The notes under the pieces: model-generated
The model's database searches: none
Seen by the model: only the letters and a program-made list of their open reading frames with translations
What the model was told of the DNA's origin: nothing
Position numbers and translations under genes: made by a program
Origin: an uncultured Selenomonadales bacterium
Lineage (GTDB): Bacteria; Bacillota; Negativicutes; Selenomonadales; Selenomonadaceae
NCBI GenBank assembly: GCA_937910665.1
Contig: CALEPR010000100.1
Span: forward strand, 1-5,511
DNA length: 5,511 nucleotides
Reading direction: 5' to 3'
In this document: piece after piece, positions 1 to 5,491 of the stretch
How the letters are laid out: each line of letters opens with the position of its first letter
Position numbering within the stretch: position 1 is the stretch's first letter

Positions 1-264
1 ATTCTATTATTTTCATTCTTCCATTTTACCATATTTTGCAAAATTGATTTCCGTGTTGAAACGCCCGTGACTCTGATGAGTAATCTGTATTTTTTGTGTT
101 ACAACATAAATCTGAAAATACCTTGAAAAAATTCTGGAAACAAATTATAATCCCAGTAAAATTCATTGAAATCTTGAGAGGTGAATTGAAATTGACAAAC
201 AAAATTTTGAGAGACGAACTTTTGCTATGATTCAATTTAGGTGGATGCCGATAACAGCCACTGA
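1..264. other. Upstream stretch without a recognisable gene
   Basis: With the asd leader, this belongs to a gene-free stretch of nearly 350 bases. All six frames are short. The longest minus-strand frame (235 down to 26, TTG start) has no ribosome binding site and no recognisable protein. On the plus strand the frame running from 84 to a TGA at 228-230 is open and has a plausible residue mix, but it lacks a clear start signal. No tRNA, riboswitch or terminator is evident. A small imperfect inverted repeat (GTGG at 241-244 against CCAC at 258-261) is too weak to call. Confidence 0.5.
223..231 (+). promoter_or_regulatory. Possible second extended -10 element upstream of asd
   Basis: TGCTATGAT at 223-231 fits the extended -10 pattern TGnTATnAT. 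No good -35 sits 16-18 bases upstream. A perfect TTGACA at 192-197 lies 28 bases away, too far to pair with it. It could be an upstream minor promoter or chance in AT-rich DNA. Confidence 0.25.
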
Positions 265-293
265 TTTACTTAGCCTGATTTTTGTGCTATACT
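265..293 (+). promoter_or_regulatory. Predicted sigma-70-type promoter for the asd operon
   Basis: A -35-like TTTACT at 265-270 is followed after exactly 17 bases by TATACT at 288-293. The -10 is preceded by TGC at 285-287, which makes an extended -10 (TGnTATACT). Transcription would begin near 299-301, giving a leader of about 50 bases before the asd start at 349, too short for a lysine riboswitch or a T-box. Spacing and the extended -10 are good and the -35 matches consensus at 4 of 6. This is a motif prediction only. Confidence 0.6.
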
Positions 294-334
294 CCTTTCG
301 ACATTATGAAAATAATCTATAATCAGATAATCTT

Positions 335-340
335 GAGGTG
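335..340 (+). promoter_or_regulatory. Ribosome binding site of asd
   Basis: GAGGTG at 335-340 lies 8 bases before the ATG at 349. It is the only purine-rich motif near that start and supports the chosen N-terminus, which begins a few residues before the Rossmann motif. Confidence 0.75.
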
Positions 341-348
341 AAAAATTT

Positions 349-1380
349 ATGAGAAAATTTAATACAGCGATTGTCGGAGCAACCGGCGCAGTCGGTCAAG
401 AATTTTTGAAACTTATCGAGGAAAGAAATTTTCCTTTCGGCGAATTGAAACTTTTGGCATCTTCGCGCAGCGCGGGGAAAAAAATAAATTTCATGAACAA
501 GGAATACACTGTCGAAGAAACTACAGAAAAATCTTTCGACGGAGTTGAGATCGCGCTTTTTGCCGGAGGAGCGGCGAGTAAAATTTTTGCGCCCGCCGCA
601 GTGAAAGCCGGTGCAGTTGTCATTGACAATTCCAGCACCTTCAGAATGGATCCCGAAGTTCCGCTCGTAGTTCCTGAAGTTAATCCGCAAGCAATTTCCA
701 AACACAAAGGAATTATTGCAAATCCGAATTGTTCGACAATCATCATGGTAATGGCGTTGAAACCTCTCTATGATATTTCAAAAATCAAACGCATCGTCGT
801 TTCAACTTATCAGGCAGTTTCCGGCGCAGGTCGCGAGGGCATGGACGAACTTAAAAATCAACTCGATGCTCTTGCGAAAGGCGAAGAAGTTCAAGCAAAA
901 ATTTTGCCTGTCGCGAAGTTGGAAAAACATTATCAAATTGCCTCGAACCTCCTGCCGCAGATTGATATTTTCATGGAAAATGATTACACCAAAGAAGAAA
1001 TGAAAATGATCGATGAAACCAAAAAAATTATGGAGGACGATGAAATTAAAATTACTGCGACGACTATTCGCGTTCCGGTTTTCAGAAGTCACGCAGAATC
1101 TGTCAACGTTGAATTTTTTGACGAAGTTTCCGCGACGGCGGCAAGGTCTGCGCTGGAAAAATTTTCCGGCGTGACTGTTCGCGATAATCCTGCCGAGATG
1201 ATTTATCCGCAACCGTTAGAAACTTCTGGGAGAGATGATGTTGAAGTCGGGCGAATCAGAAAAGATTTTTCTGTCGAACACGGTTTAAATCTCTGGGTCT
1301 GCGGAGATCAAATTCGCAAAGGTGCGGCACTCAATGCGCTTCAAATTGCAGAATATTTAATTGAACATTGGGAGAAGTAA
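349..1380 (+). CDS. asd: Aspartate-semialdehyde dehydrogenase
   Basis: This enzyme reduces aspartyl-4-phosphate to aspartate semialdehyde with NADPH. It is the cytosolic branch point toward lysine/diaminopimelate, threonine and methionine. The 343-residue product is the usual family length. The N-terminal Rossmann motif GxxGxxG is at residues 10-16 (GATGAVG). The NSSTFRMD segment at 94-101 carries the phosphate/substrate-binding Arg99. The catalytic nucleophile is Cys128 in NPNCST, followed by YQAVSGAG at 154-161. RVPVFRSH at 241-248 gives substrate-binding Arg241 and the catalytic base His248. All key residues are intact. The ATG has a ribosome binding site 8 bases upstream. It is the first gene of the apparent operon, and its TAA shares one base with the folB ATG, so the two are probably translationally coupled. 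Diaminopimelate from this pathway feeds peptidoglycan synthesis, a loose link to the transglycosylase at the operon's end. Confidence 0.97.
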   Translation: MRKFNTAIVGATGAVGQEFLKLIEERNFPFGELKLLASSRSAGKKINFMNKEYTVEETTEKSFDGVEIALFAGGAASKIFAPAAVKAGAVVIDNSSTFRMDPEVPLVVPEVNPQAISKHKGIIANPNCSTIIMVMALKPLYDISKIKRIVVSTYQAVSGAGREGMDELKNQLDALAKGEEVQAKILPVAKLEKHYQIASNLLPQIDIFMENDYTKEEMKMIDETKKIMEDDEIKITATTIRVPVFRSHAESVNVEFFDEVSATAARSALEKFSGVTVRDNPAEMIYPQPLETSGRDDVEVGRIRKDFSVEHGLNLWVCGDQIRKGAALNALQIAEYLIEHWEK

Positions 1381-1745
1381 TGAGCGACAAAATTATTTTG
1401 ACAGGAATTGAAATTTTTGGTCATCATGGTTGCTCGGATGAGGAAAAGCGGCGCGGACAAATTTTTAAAGTCGATTTAGAATTAAATTTAAATTTGTCGA
1501 GGGCAGGGAAGTCGGATGAAATTTCGGAAACGGTGGACTATTCAAAAATTCTTGAGGAAGTTGAAAAAATTGTTGGCGGCGAACCAAAAAATTTAATTGA
1601 AACTGTGGCAGAGGAAATTTCGGAAAAAATTTTGCGCGACTTCGACAAGGTAGAAAGTTTGCGAGTGACTTTGCATAAACCTGATGCACCGCTGGCGATA
1701 AAATATTTTGATGCGGCAGTTTCAATTTTCAGACAGAAGGATTGA
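1380..1745 (+). CDS. folB: Dihydroneopterin aldolase
   Basis: It converts 7,8-dihydroneopterin to 6-hydroxymethyl-7,8-dihydropterin and glycolaldehyde in tetrahydrofolate synthesis, as a cytosolic oligomer. From the ATG at 1380 the product is 121 residues, the usual length for the family. The FGHHG signature is at 13-17. The residues known to be catalytic in the Staphylococcus aureus enzyme fall at the same numbers here: Glu22, Tyr54 (in TVDYSK), Glu74 (NLIETVAE) and Lys100 (LHKPDAP). GQIFKVDLEL at 26-35 is another family hallmark. An in-frame TTG at 1368 would add four residues, but GGAGA at 1371-1375 is well placed only for the ATG at 1380, which overlaps the asd TAA by one base. The usual partners folP and folK are not in the window, so folB appears separated from the rest of its pathway. 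Folate function is well supported, and some family members also act as epimerases. Confidence 0.95.
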   Translation: MSDKIILTGIEIFGHHGCSDEEKRRGQIFKVDLELNLNLSRAGKSDEISETVDYSKILEEVEKIVGGEPKNLIETVAEEISEKILRDFDKVESLRVTLHKPDAPLAIKYFDAAVSIFRQKD

Positions 1746-1822
1746 ATTTTAAGAAACTGTATTCACAAGTTCTAAAAATTTTTCCCGAAAATTTAATTTT
1801 CAAATCGGAAGGAGAATTTTTT
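1746..1822 (+). other. folB-coaE intergenic gap
   Basis: This 77-base gap is the only sizeable break in the plus-strand operon. It is open in the coaE frame back to a TTG at 1742, but that reading lacks a ribosome binding site and would add 27 residues before the P-loop motif, where the family has almost none. It contains an AT-only inverted repeat (1776-1782 against 1788-1794, 5-base loop) with no T-run suited to termination, and no convincing promoter. Confidence 0.5.
1807..1815 (+). promoter_or_regulatory. Ribosome binding site that fixes the coaE start
   Basis: The run GGAAGGAGA at 1807-1815 contains GGAG at 1811-1814, 8 bases before a TTG at 1823-1825. This is the only strong ribosome binding site in the gap and decides in favour of the TTG start over the upstream TTG at 1742. 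Confidence 0.75.
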
Positions 1823-2437
1823 TTGTTTATCATTGGACTGACAGGCGGAATTGCTTGCGGAAAGTCTGCAATTTCCTATGAGCTTAAACAGCTCGGCGCA
1901 GAAACTTTCGACGTGGACGAAGTGACTCATAAACTTTTACAGCCCGATGGCGAACTTTTTAAAATTTATGTCCGGCACTTCGGCGAGCAAGTCATTATGG
2001 AAGATGGACGGCTGGACAAAAAAATTATCAGTGAAATTATTTTTCACGACGAGGAGGAGCGACTTTGGATAAATTCAGTCGCGCATCCTGTTTTGCTGAA
2101 TTATACCAGACAATTTTTGGTTGACTGTGCGGAGCGAGGCACGGAAGTTGTCGTCTTGGAAATTCCGCTCTTGTTTGAGGCAGGTTGGGAAGATCTGGTC
2201 GATGAAGTCTGGGCGGTTTATCTTCCCCGCGAAATGCAAATTTATCGGCTTGTCAGACGCGACAGAATTACTCCGCAACAAGCCGCCGCAAGAATCAATA
2301 ATCAAATGTCTGTCAAAGAAATTTGCGACCGCGCAGACGTGACGATTAACAATACAGCAAATCAAAATTCTCTGCAGAAAAAAATTCTCGCCGCACTGAA
2401 AGGAAAATTGCCGCCGAAAAATTTATTGACGGAGTGA
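1823..2437 (+). CDS. coaE: Dephospho-CoA kinase
   Basis: It phosphorylates the 3'-hydroxyl of the ribose of dephospho-CoA using ATP, the last step of coenzyme A synthesis, in the cytosol. From the TTG at 1823 the product is 204 residues, typical of the family (about 200). The P-loop is at residues 8-15 (GGIACGKS). TFDVDEV at 28-34 carries Asp30/Asp32, matching the catalytic Asp region. SVAHP is at 85-89 and the EIPLLFEAGWE motif at 113-123. The lid region RRDRITPQQAAARINNQM at 145-162 shows the family pattern of an Arg-rich start, then A-x-x-R-I-x-x-Q. ADVTINN at 171-177 is the C-terminal nucleotide-contact motif. The P-loop has Cys12 where Ser is usual, which is probably neutral. TTG is chosen because of the GGAG 8 bases upstream and because a longer form would put an unusual 27-residue extension before the P-loop. 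The end is 5 bases from the next gene, suggesting coupling. Confidence 0.95.
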   Translation: MFIIGLTGGIACGKSAISYELKQLGAETFDVDEVTHKLLQPDGELFKIYVRHFGEQVIMEDGRLDKKIISEIIFHDEEERLWINSVAHPVLLNYTRQFLVDCAERGTEVVVLEIPLLFEAGWEDLVDEVWAVYLPREMQIYRLVRRDRITPQQAAARINNQMSVKEICDRADVTINNTANQNSLQKKILAALKGKLPPKNLLTE

Positions 2438-2442
2438 ACTTT

Positions 2443-3069
2443 ATGACAAAGTTATCGCTGAAAAAAATTTTTGCAATATCTTTATTCGCAATTCTTGCGG
2501 CTTACATCGCCTTCAATGTTCCGCAGACACAAAAAAATCTTGTCTATCCTTTCAGGTATCGCGACAAAGTTGAAGAATATTCCGCGCGGTATCGAGTGGA
2601 TAAATTTTTGGCTGTGTCTGTCATGAAAGTCGAAAGTAATTTTACCGAAGGCGCAATTTCAAAAAGCGGCGCGGTCGGTTTAATGCAAATTATGCCGGAG
2701 ACGGCGCACTGGATTGCTTACAGGTTGGACGAGGAGCCGCCGACAATAAATCAACTTCATGATTGCGACACAAATATTAAATATGGAATTTGGTATCTTT
2801 CAGAACTTGAGGAAGAATTTTTTGACAATGATGTTTTGGCGTTGGCGGCTTACAATGCCGGGCGCGGAAATGTTTGGAACTGGATCGACAAGGGCGGCTG
2901 GCGAAAAAATTTTTCCGATGTCGATTCCATTCCATATTTGGAAACCAGAGTTTATGTAAAAAAAGTTTTGGCTTGCCGAGAAAAATATTATGAACTTTAC
3001 GGCACGCCGCAGTCGGCAGGAAAATTATTTGCAGAAAAGTCGACAGAAAAATTATTTGCAAAAAAATAA
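2443..3069 (+). CDS. Membrane-anchored lytic transglycosylase (SLT domain)
   Basis: It is predicted to cleave the MurNAc-GlcNAc bond of peptidoglycan, forming 1,6-anhydroMurNAc ends, outside the cytoplasmic membrane. The 208-residue product has a basic start (KLSLKK) and a hydrophobic segment at about 9-25, read as a signal anchor or uncleaved signal peptide. The goose-lysozyme-like SLT fold follows from about 40: catalytic Glu64 in VMKVESNF, GAVGLMQIMPETA at 76-88, LAAYNAGRGNV at 134-144, and IPYLETRVYVKKV at 163-175. These are the canonical motifs of the Slt70/MltC-type SLT domain, intact and in order. No LysM or other wall-binding domain is present. The ATG at 2443 is chosen over the GTG at 2434 because GGAG at 2431-2434 is 8 bases before the ATG. 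This is the last gene of the operon. The final 17 residues contain a near repeat (KLFAEKSTE then KLFAKK). Confidence 0.92.
   Translation: MTKLSLKKIFAISLFAILAAYIAFNVPQTQKNLVYPFRYRDKVEEYSARYRVDKFLAVSVMKVESNFTEGAISKSGAVGLMQIMPETAHWIAYRLDEEPPTINQLHDCDTNIKYGIWYLSELEEEFFDNDVLALAAYNAGRGNVWNWIDKGGWRKNFSDVDSIPYLETRVYVKKVLACREKYYELYGTPQSAGKLFAEKSTEKLFAKK
3021..3060 (+). repeat. Short direct repeat at the 3' end of the transglycosylase gene
   Basis: AAAATTATTTGCA occurs at 3021-3033 and again at 3048-3060, offset 27 bases, or nine codons. In protein it gives K-L-F-A followed by E-K-S-T-E, then K-L-F-A again. The repeat is in frame and lies after the SLT domain, so it looks like a small tail duplication without functional cost. 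Confidence 0.7.
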
Positions 3070-3080
3070 TTTTAAATTTT

Positions 3081-3138
3081 AAAAAAAAATTCCTCGACGC
3101 AGAATTTTAAAATCTGTTTCGGGGGAAAATTTTTTTTT
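3081..3138. terminator. Bidirectional rho-independent terminator between convergent genes
   Basis: The left arm (TTCCTCG at 3090-3096) pairs with the right arm (CGGGGG then AA, 3120-3127, one bulged G). An inner stem CAGA 3100-3103 pairs with TCTG 3113-3116. Nine A (3081-3089) precede the hairpin and nine T (3130-3138) follow it, so RNA from either strand ends in a U-run. It ends the asd-to-transglycosylase operon on the plus strand and the cyclase-reductase operon on the minus strand. In the plus direction one position is a G-U wobble (3094 with 3122); on the minus strand it becomes an A-C mismatch, so termination is predicted to be somewhat better for plus-strand RNA. Confidence 0.7.
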
Positions 3139-3155
3139 GAAAAATTTTTTGTCGC

Positions 3156-3539
3156 TCACAGATCTTTTTTCCAAAGACCATGCAAGTTACAATATTCATA
3201 AACTGCAACAGGTTCGTCGTCGTCTGGAACTGTGAAAGTTGCTTCAGGTTTATCTGTCGGCTGAAGGAGGCGATATTGTCCGCCGCATTTCGTCTGCAAA
3301 TAAATCCACTGAATCCAATGTCCCTCTGTCATTGGGTGAGGAACGCTGCCGACCTTAACAGAAATTTTTTTGCCTTCGACTTTGACTTCGGGAACATGTT
3401 TTTCTTGCGCTGCGTCAGTCGTATTGGCAATAAGTTTTTTCATTTGACTTCCGTCGCAAAAAATTTCTTCCGTACCCTTCAAAATTAACATCGCGATAGT
3501 TTTTTTGTCCTCGCTGATAAAAAGTCTTTCGCCTTTCAC
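3156..3539 (-). CDS. Superoxide reductase, desulfoferrodoxin family (class III type)
   Basis: It is predicted to reduce superoxide to hydrogen peroxide at a mononuclear iron site without releasing oxygen, a cytosolic defence common in anaerobes. The product has 127 residues. The C-terminal catalytic domain is complete: active-site Glu46 and Lys47 in EKHVP, iron ligands His48, His68 (VGSVPHPM), His74 (EGHWIQW), Cys117 and His120 (YEYCNLHGLW). The first 40 or so residues match the position of the desulforedoxin-like domain but lack its CxxC and CC ligands; only Cys28 remains. The protein therefore resembles the class III enzymes (Treponema pallidum type) that keep the fold but have no centre I rubredoxin-like iron. 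Start is a GTG with AAGGAGGAG (3553-3545) 5 bases upstream. That ribosome binding site overlaps the stop codon of the upstream cyclase gene. Electron donor (usually rubredoxin) is not in the window. Confidence 0.93.
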   Translation of the reverse strand: MKGERLFISEDKKTIAMLILKGTEEIFCDGSQMKKLIANTTDAAQEKHVPEVKVEGKKISVKVGSVPHPMTEGHWIQWIYLQTKCGGQYRLLQPTDKPEATFTVPDDDEPVAVYEYCNLHGLWKKDL

Positions 3540-3544
3540 TAAAA

Positions 3545-3553
3545 CTCCTCCTT
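3545..3553 (-). promoter_or_regulatory. Ribosome binding site of the superoxide reductase, overlapping the cyclase stop
   Basis: On the minus strand AAGGAGGAG runs from 3553 to 3545, a near-perfect Shine-Dalgarno 5 bases before the GTG at 3539. Its first two bases belong to the TAA stop (3554-3552) of the diguanylate cyclase gene. Ribosomes finishing the cyclase therefore sit on this site, so translational coupling is likely, and the strong site may give the reductase more product than the cyclase. Confidence 0.8.
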
Positions 3554-5429
3554 AAAAACTTGATTGAATGATTAACGCCAAATTTTTGTCGCGCTCGTCC
3601 TCCCAGTGAATGTTGTATGCGCGCGCAGTAGTTTCCTCTCCCCAGTTGTTTAAAGTTACGTCGATATATTCGTTGCCGTCTCTGGAAAGATTTTGAATCG
3701 GACAACCTTCGCAGGGCGAATCGAAATCATGAAATCTTTTGTAACAGGGTAAATCGGTCGCGGAAGTCGAGAGAGTTTGTCTGACTGTCGAATTGAAAAA
3801 AATCGGTTCATAAGAATCTTTGTTGACGACGTAAATAAATTCTTGCATGTGGTCGAGAATATTTTGCAGGTGGCGACTCATGCGCTCAAAAATTTTATCC
3901 GTGCGCCTGTCGAGCAAAATATTTCCCAGCAGAACTGAAAAGATACTCAGCTTGGTAAGAATTTCTTTTGGGAAGTCGCTCAAGGTTGAAGAATTTTCAA
4001 AACCGACGCTGCCAATAATTTCTCCGCTGTGAGAAATTTGACAATGCGCGAAGGCTCCAAGTTTCAATTTTTCAAAAGTCCACAAATCATCTTTGTACCT
4101 GTTGCGAGTGTCCGGGCAAATCGACATAACGCCGTAAGCAGTCGGATGAAAACCTGAGTCAATAATTGTGTAACGTCGATTGATTAAATCAGCAAATTCC
4201 TCCGACTCGGTTTTTTCTTTCAAAGCCAAGCCGTTCGGACTTACCCATTCAAAAATATTGTAATAACTGTTTGAGGTGTGACTAAATTTATCAATCGTCA
4301 CGCGGTCGAGATTAAATTGTTTGCCGAAAAGTTCCAAGCAAATTGAAATTGTCATGTCGGGATTTTGAGTTTCATAGAGCATACTCAAAATAAATTCCAA
4401 CATATTATCTTCAAAGGCACGTTGAACAACGTCCTCGCCGTGAGCGGGATCTCTGTCCGAAGCGACGGAAATATTTCTGCTGCTGAAACCCGAGTGATAA
4501 ATTGTAAATCTATTTTTTCCGCGCGATTTTGATTCATAAAGAGCGCGATCGGCGCGTTTGAAAAGTTCTGTATAAGTTGTTCCGTGTTCGGGATAAAGTG
4601 CCACGCCTATTGAAACCGAGAAAGGCAGACTGACATCATTGTTTTGATAATTTCGATCCAAGTTCGCCAAAAGTTCATTCAAACGCTTTTCCAAAATATC
4701 GACCGACGGCAATTCGCAAAGCAAGACAATAAATTCATCTCCGCCGATTCTTCCAACAATATCTTTCTGTCTGAAAACGCTTTTGATTGCAATTCCCATG
4801 TCTGCCAGAACTCCGTCACCGAAAAGATGACCGAAAGAGTCGTTTATCGCTTTGAAACCGTCCGCGTCCACGATTATAAATGCCGGCGGTCTGTCCAACG
4901 GCGAAAGATTAGCAAGATAATCTTCAATATGTTTTTGAGTCGCAGTCTTGTTATAAAATCCTGTCAAAATATCATGCTCTGCCGAGTGCTGAAGTTCCAT
5001 TTGCCAAAGTTGTTTGACATTTATATTGCAAATGCAACCGAACGCCATAGCAGGTCCGTTGTCGTCGAAATACAAAAGCATCCTAAATTCCGCCCACAAA
5101 TAATCGCTGCGATTTTTTCCGATCAATCGAATTTTCGCGCTGAAAAATTTGTAGTCGTTCCTCGTCCCCTGCAACCAAAACATTTCATTAAAAAAAGTTT
5201 CAAACTTTTCAAGGTCGTCGGGGTGAATTGTATCCCCACCGAAGAAAAGCGTAGAAGCGGGAGAAGCAACTTGCGGCAAATCATACTCGGAATTTTCTAC
5301 AGAGGCAGTAAACTCCAAAGTATCAGTCAAAACATTCCACTTAAAATAAATCAAATTTTCTATGTCGTTGAGCGTCCGATAAATTTCTGTGTTAAATTCC
5401 ATAGGAATTTTAAAATTGGAGTCAGGCAT
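3552..5429 (-). CDS. Soluble multi-sensor diguanylate cyclase (PAS-GGDEF-GAF-PAS)
   Basis: It is predicted to make c-di-GMP from two GTP under control of its sensor domains. The 625-residue product has no membrane segment, so it should be cytosolic. Domains in order: a PAS fold-3-like domain at about 20-140 (IHPDDLEKF, YLWAEFRM); GGDEF at about 148-312; a GAF-like domain at about 335-508; a PAS-like domain at about 515-620. In the GGDEF domain I see HDILTGFYNK (152-161), metal-binding Asp188 in VDADGFKAIND, the intact active site GGDEF (229-233), SVSIGVALYP (271-280) and ADRALYESKSRGKNR (293-307). An inhibitory I-site, Arg220-x-x-Asp223, stands five residues before GGDEF, so product feedback is expected. 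The last domain carries C562, C573 and C576 in a C-x10-C-x2-C-P motif. No EAL or HD-GYP domain is present. The ATG at 5429 is chosen because AGGAGG lies 9 bases upstream; a TTG at 5489 has no such site. GAF and terminal PAS assignments rest on pattern only. Confidence 0.92.
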   Translation of the reverse strand: MPDSNFKIPMEFNTEIYRTLNDIENLIYFKWNVLTDTLEFTASVENSEYDLPQVASPASTLFFGGDTIHPDDLEKFETFFNEMFWLQGTRNDYKFFSAKIRLIGKNRSDYLWAEFRMLLYFDDNGPAMAFGCICNINVKQLWQMELQHSAEHDILTGFYNKTATQKHIEDYLANLSPLDRPPAFIIVDADGFKAINDSFGHLFGDGVLADMGIAIKSVFRQKDIVGRIGGDEFIVLLCELPSVDILEKRLNELLANLDRNYQNNDVSLPFSVSIGVALYPEHGTTYTELFKRADRALYESKSRGKNRFTIYHSGFSSRNISVASDRDPAHGEDVVQRAFEDNMLEFILSMLYETQNPDMTISICLELFGKQFNLDRVTIDKFSHTSNSYYNIFEWVSPNGLALKEKTESEEFADLINRRYTIIDSGFHPTAYGVMSICPDTRNRYKDDLWTFEKLKLGAFAHCQISHSGEIIGSVGFENSSTLSDFPKEILTKLSIFSVLLGNILLDRRTDKIFERMSRHLQNILDHMQEFIYVVNKDSYEPIFFNSTVRQTLSTSATDLPCYKRFHDFDSPCEGCPIQNLSRDGNEYIDVTLNNWGEETTARAYNIHWEDERDKNLALIIQSSF

Positions 5430-5438
5430 AAAAAAATT

Positions 5439-5444
5439 CCTCCT
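5439..5444 (-). promoter_or_regulatory. Ribosome binding site that fixes the cyclase start
   Basis: AGGAGG on the minus strand (5444 to 5439) is 9 bases before the ATG at 5429. It supports a 625-residue protein rather than a form 20 residues longer starting at a TTG (5489). Confidence 0.8.
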
Positions 5445-5461
5445 CTCGTTTCCGTCCGAGA
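5444..5461 (-). promoter_or_regulatory. Small leader hairpin abutting the cyclase ribosome binding site
   Basis: On the minus strand TCTCG (5461-5457) can pair with CGAGA (5448-5444) around an 8-base loop. The 3' arm shares its last base with the AGGAGG. A five-pair stem could modestly affect initiation, but it is too small to resemble a c-di-GMP riboswitch and may be chance. Confidence 0.3.
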
Positions 5462-5491
5462 CTGTGTCAGAAATTTTGTGTAAGTTCAATC

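Noticed and set aside
73..102. Hammerhead-ribozyme-like core CTGATGAG at 73-80 followed by a short stem (GTAA 80-83, TTAC 99-102).
   Set aside because: The stem is not followed by the required GAAA, and no matching stems I and III or cleavage site can be drawn, so the match is chance.
192..231. Perfect -35 box TTGACA at 192-197 with TATGAT at 226-231.
   Set aside because: The spacing is 28 bases, far from the 16-18 needed, so they cannot form one promoter. The TATGAT is kept only as a weak extended -10.
26..235. Minus-strand 69-codon open frame upstream of asd.
   Set aside because: TTG start without a ribosome binding site, Asn/Phe/Ser-rich composition of AT-rich non-coding DNA, and no recognisable family.
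304..1212. Several minus-strand open frames inside asd.
   Set aside because: All lie antisense to a complete aspartate-semialdehyde dehydrogenase and have no family motifs or ribosome binding sites.
4644..5483. Long plus-strand open frame of 279 codons opposite the cyclase gene.
   Set aside because: It is antisense to a well-supported GGDEF protein, its product is Arg/Lys/Ile-rich with no motif, and it has no good start signal. It is a shadow of codon bias on the other strand.
5458..5487. Minus-strand promoter TTGAAC-17-CACAGT ahead of the cyclase gene.
   Set aside because: The -35 is fair but the -10 matches consensus at only three of six positions, which is too weak to report as a feature.
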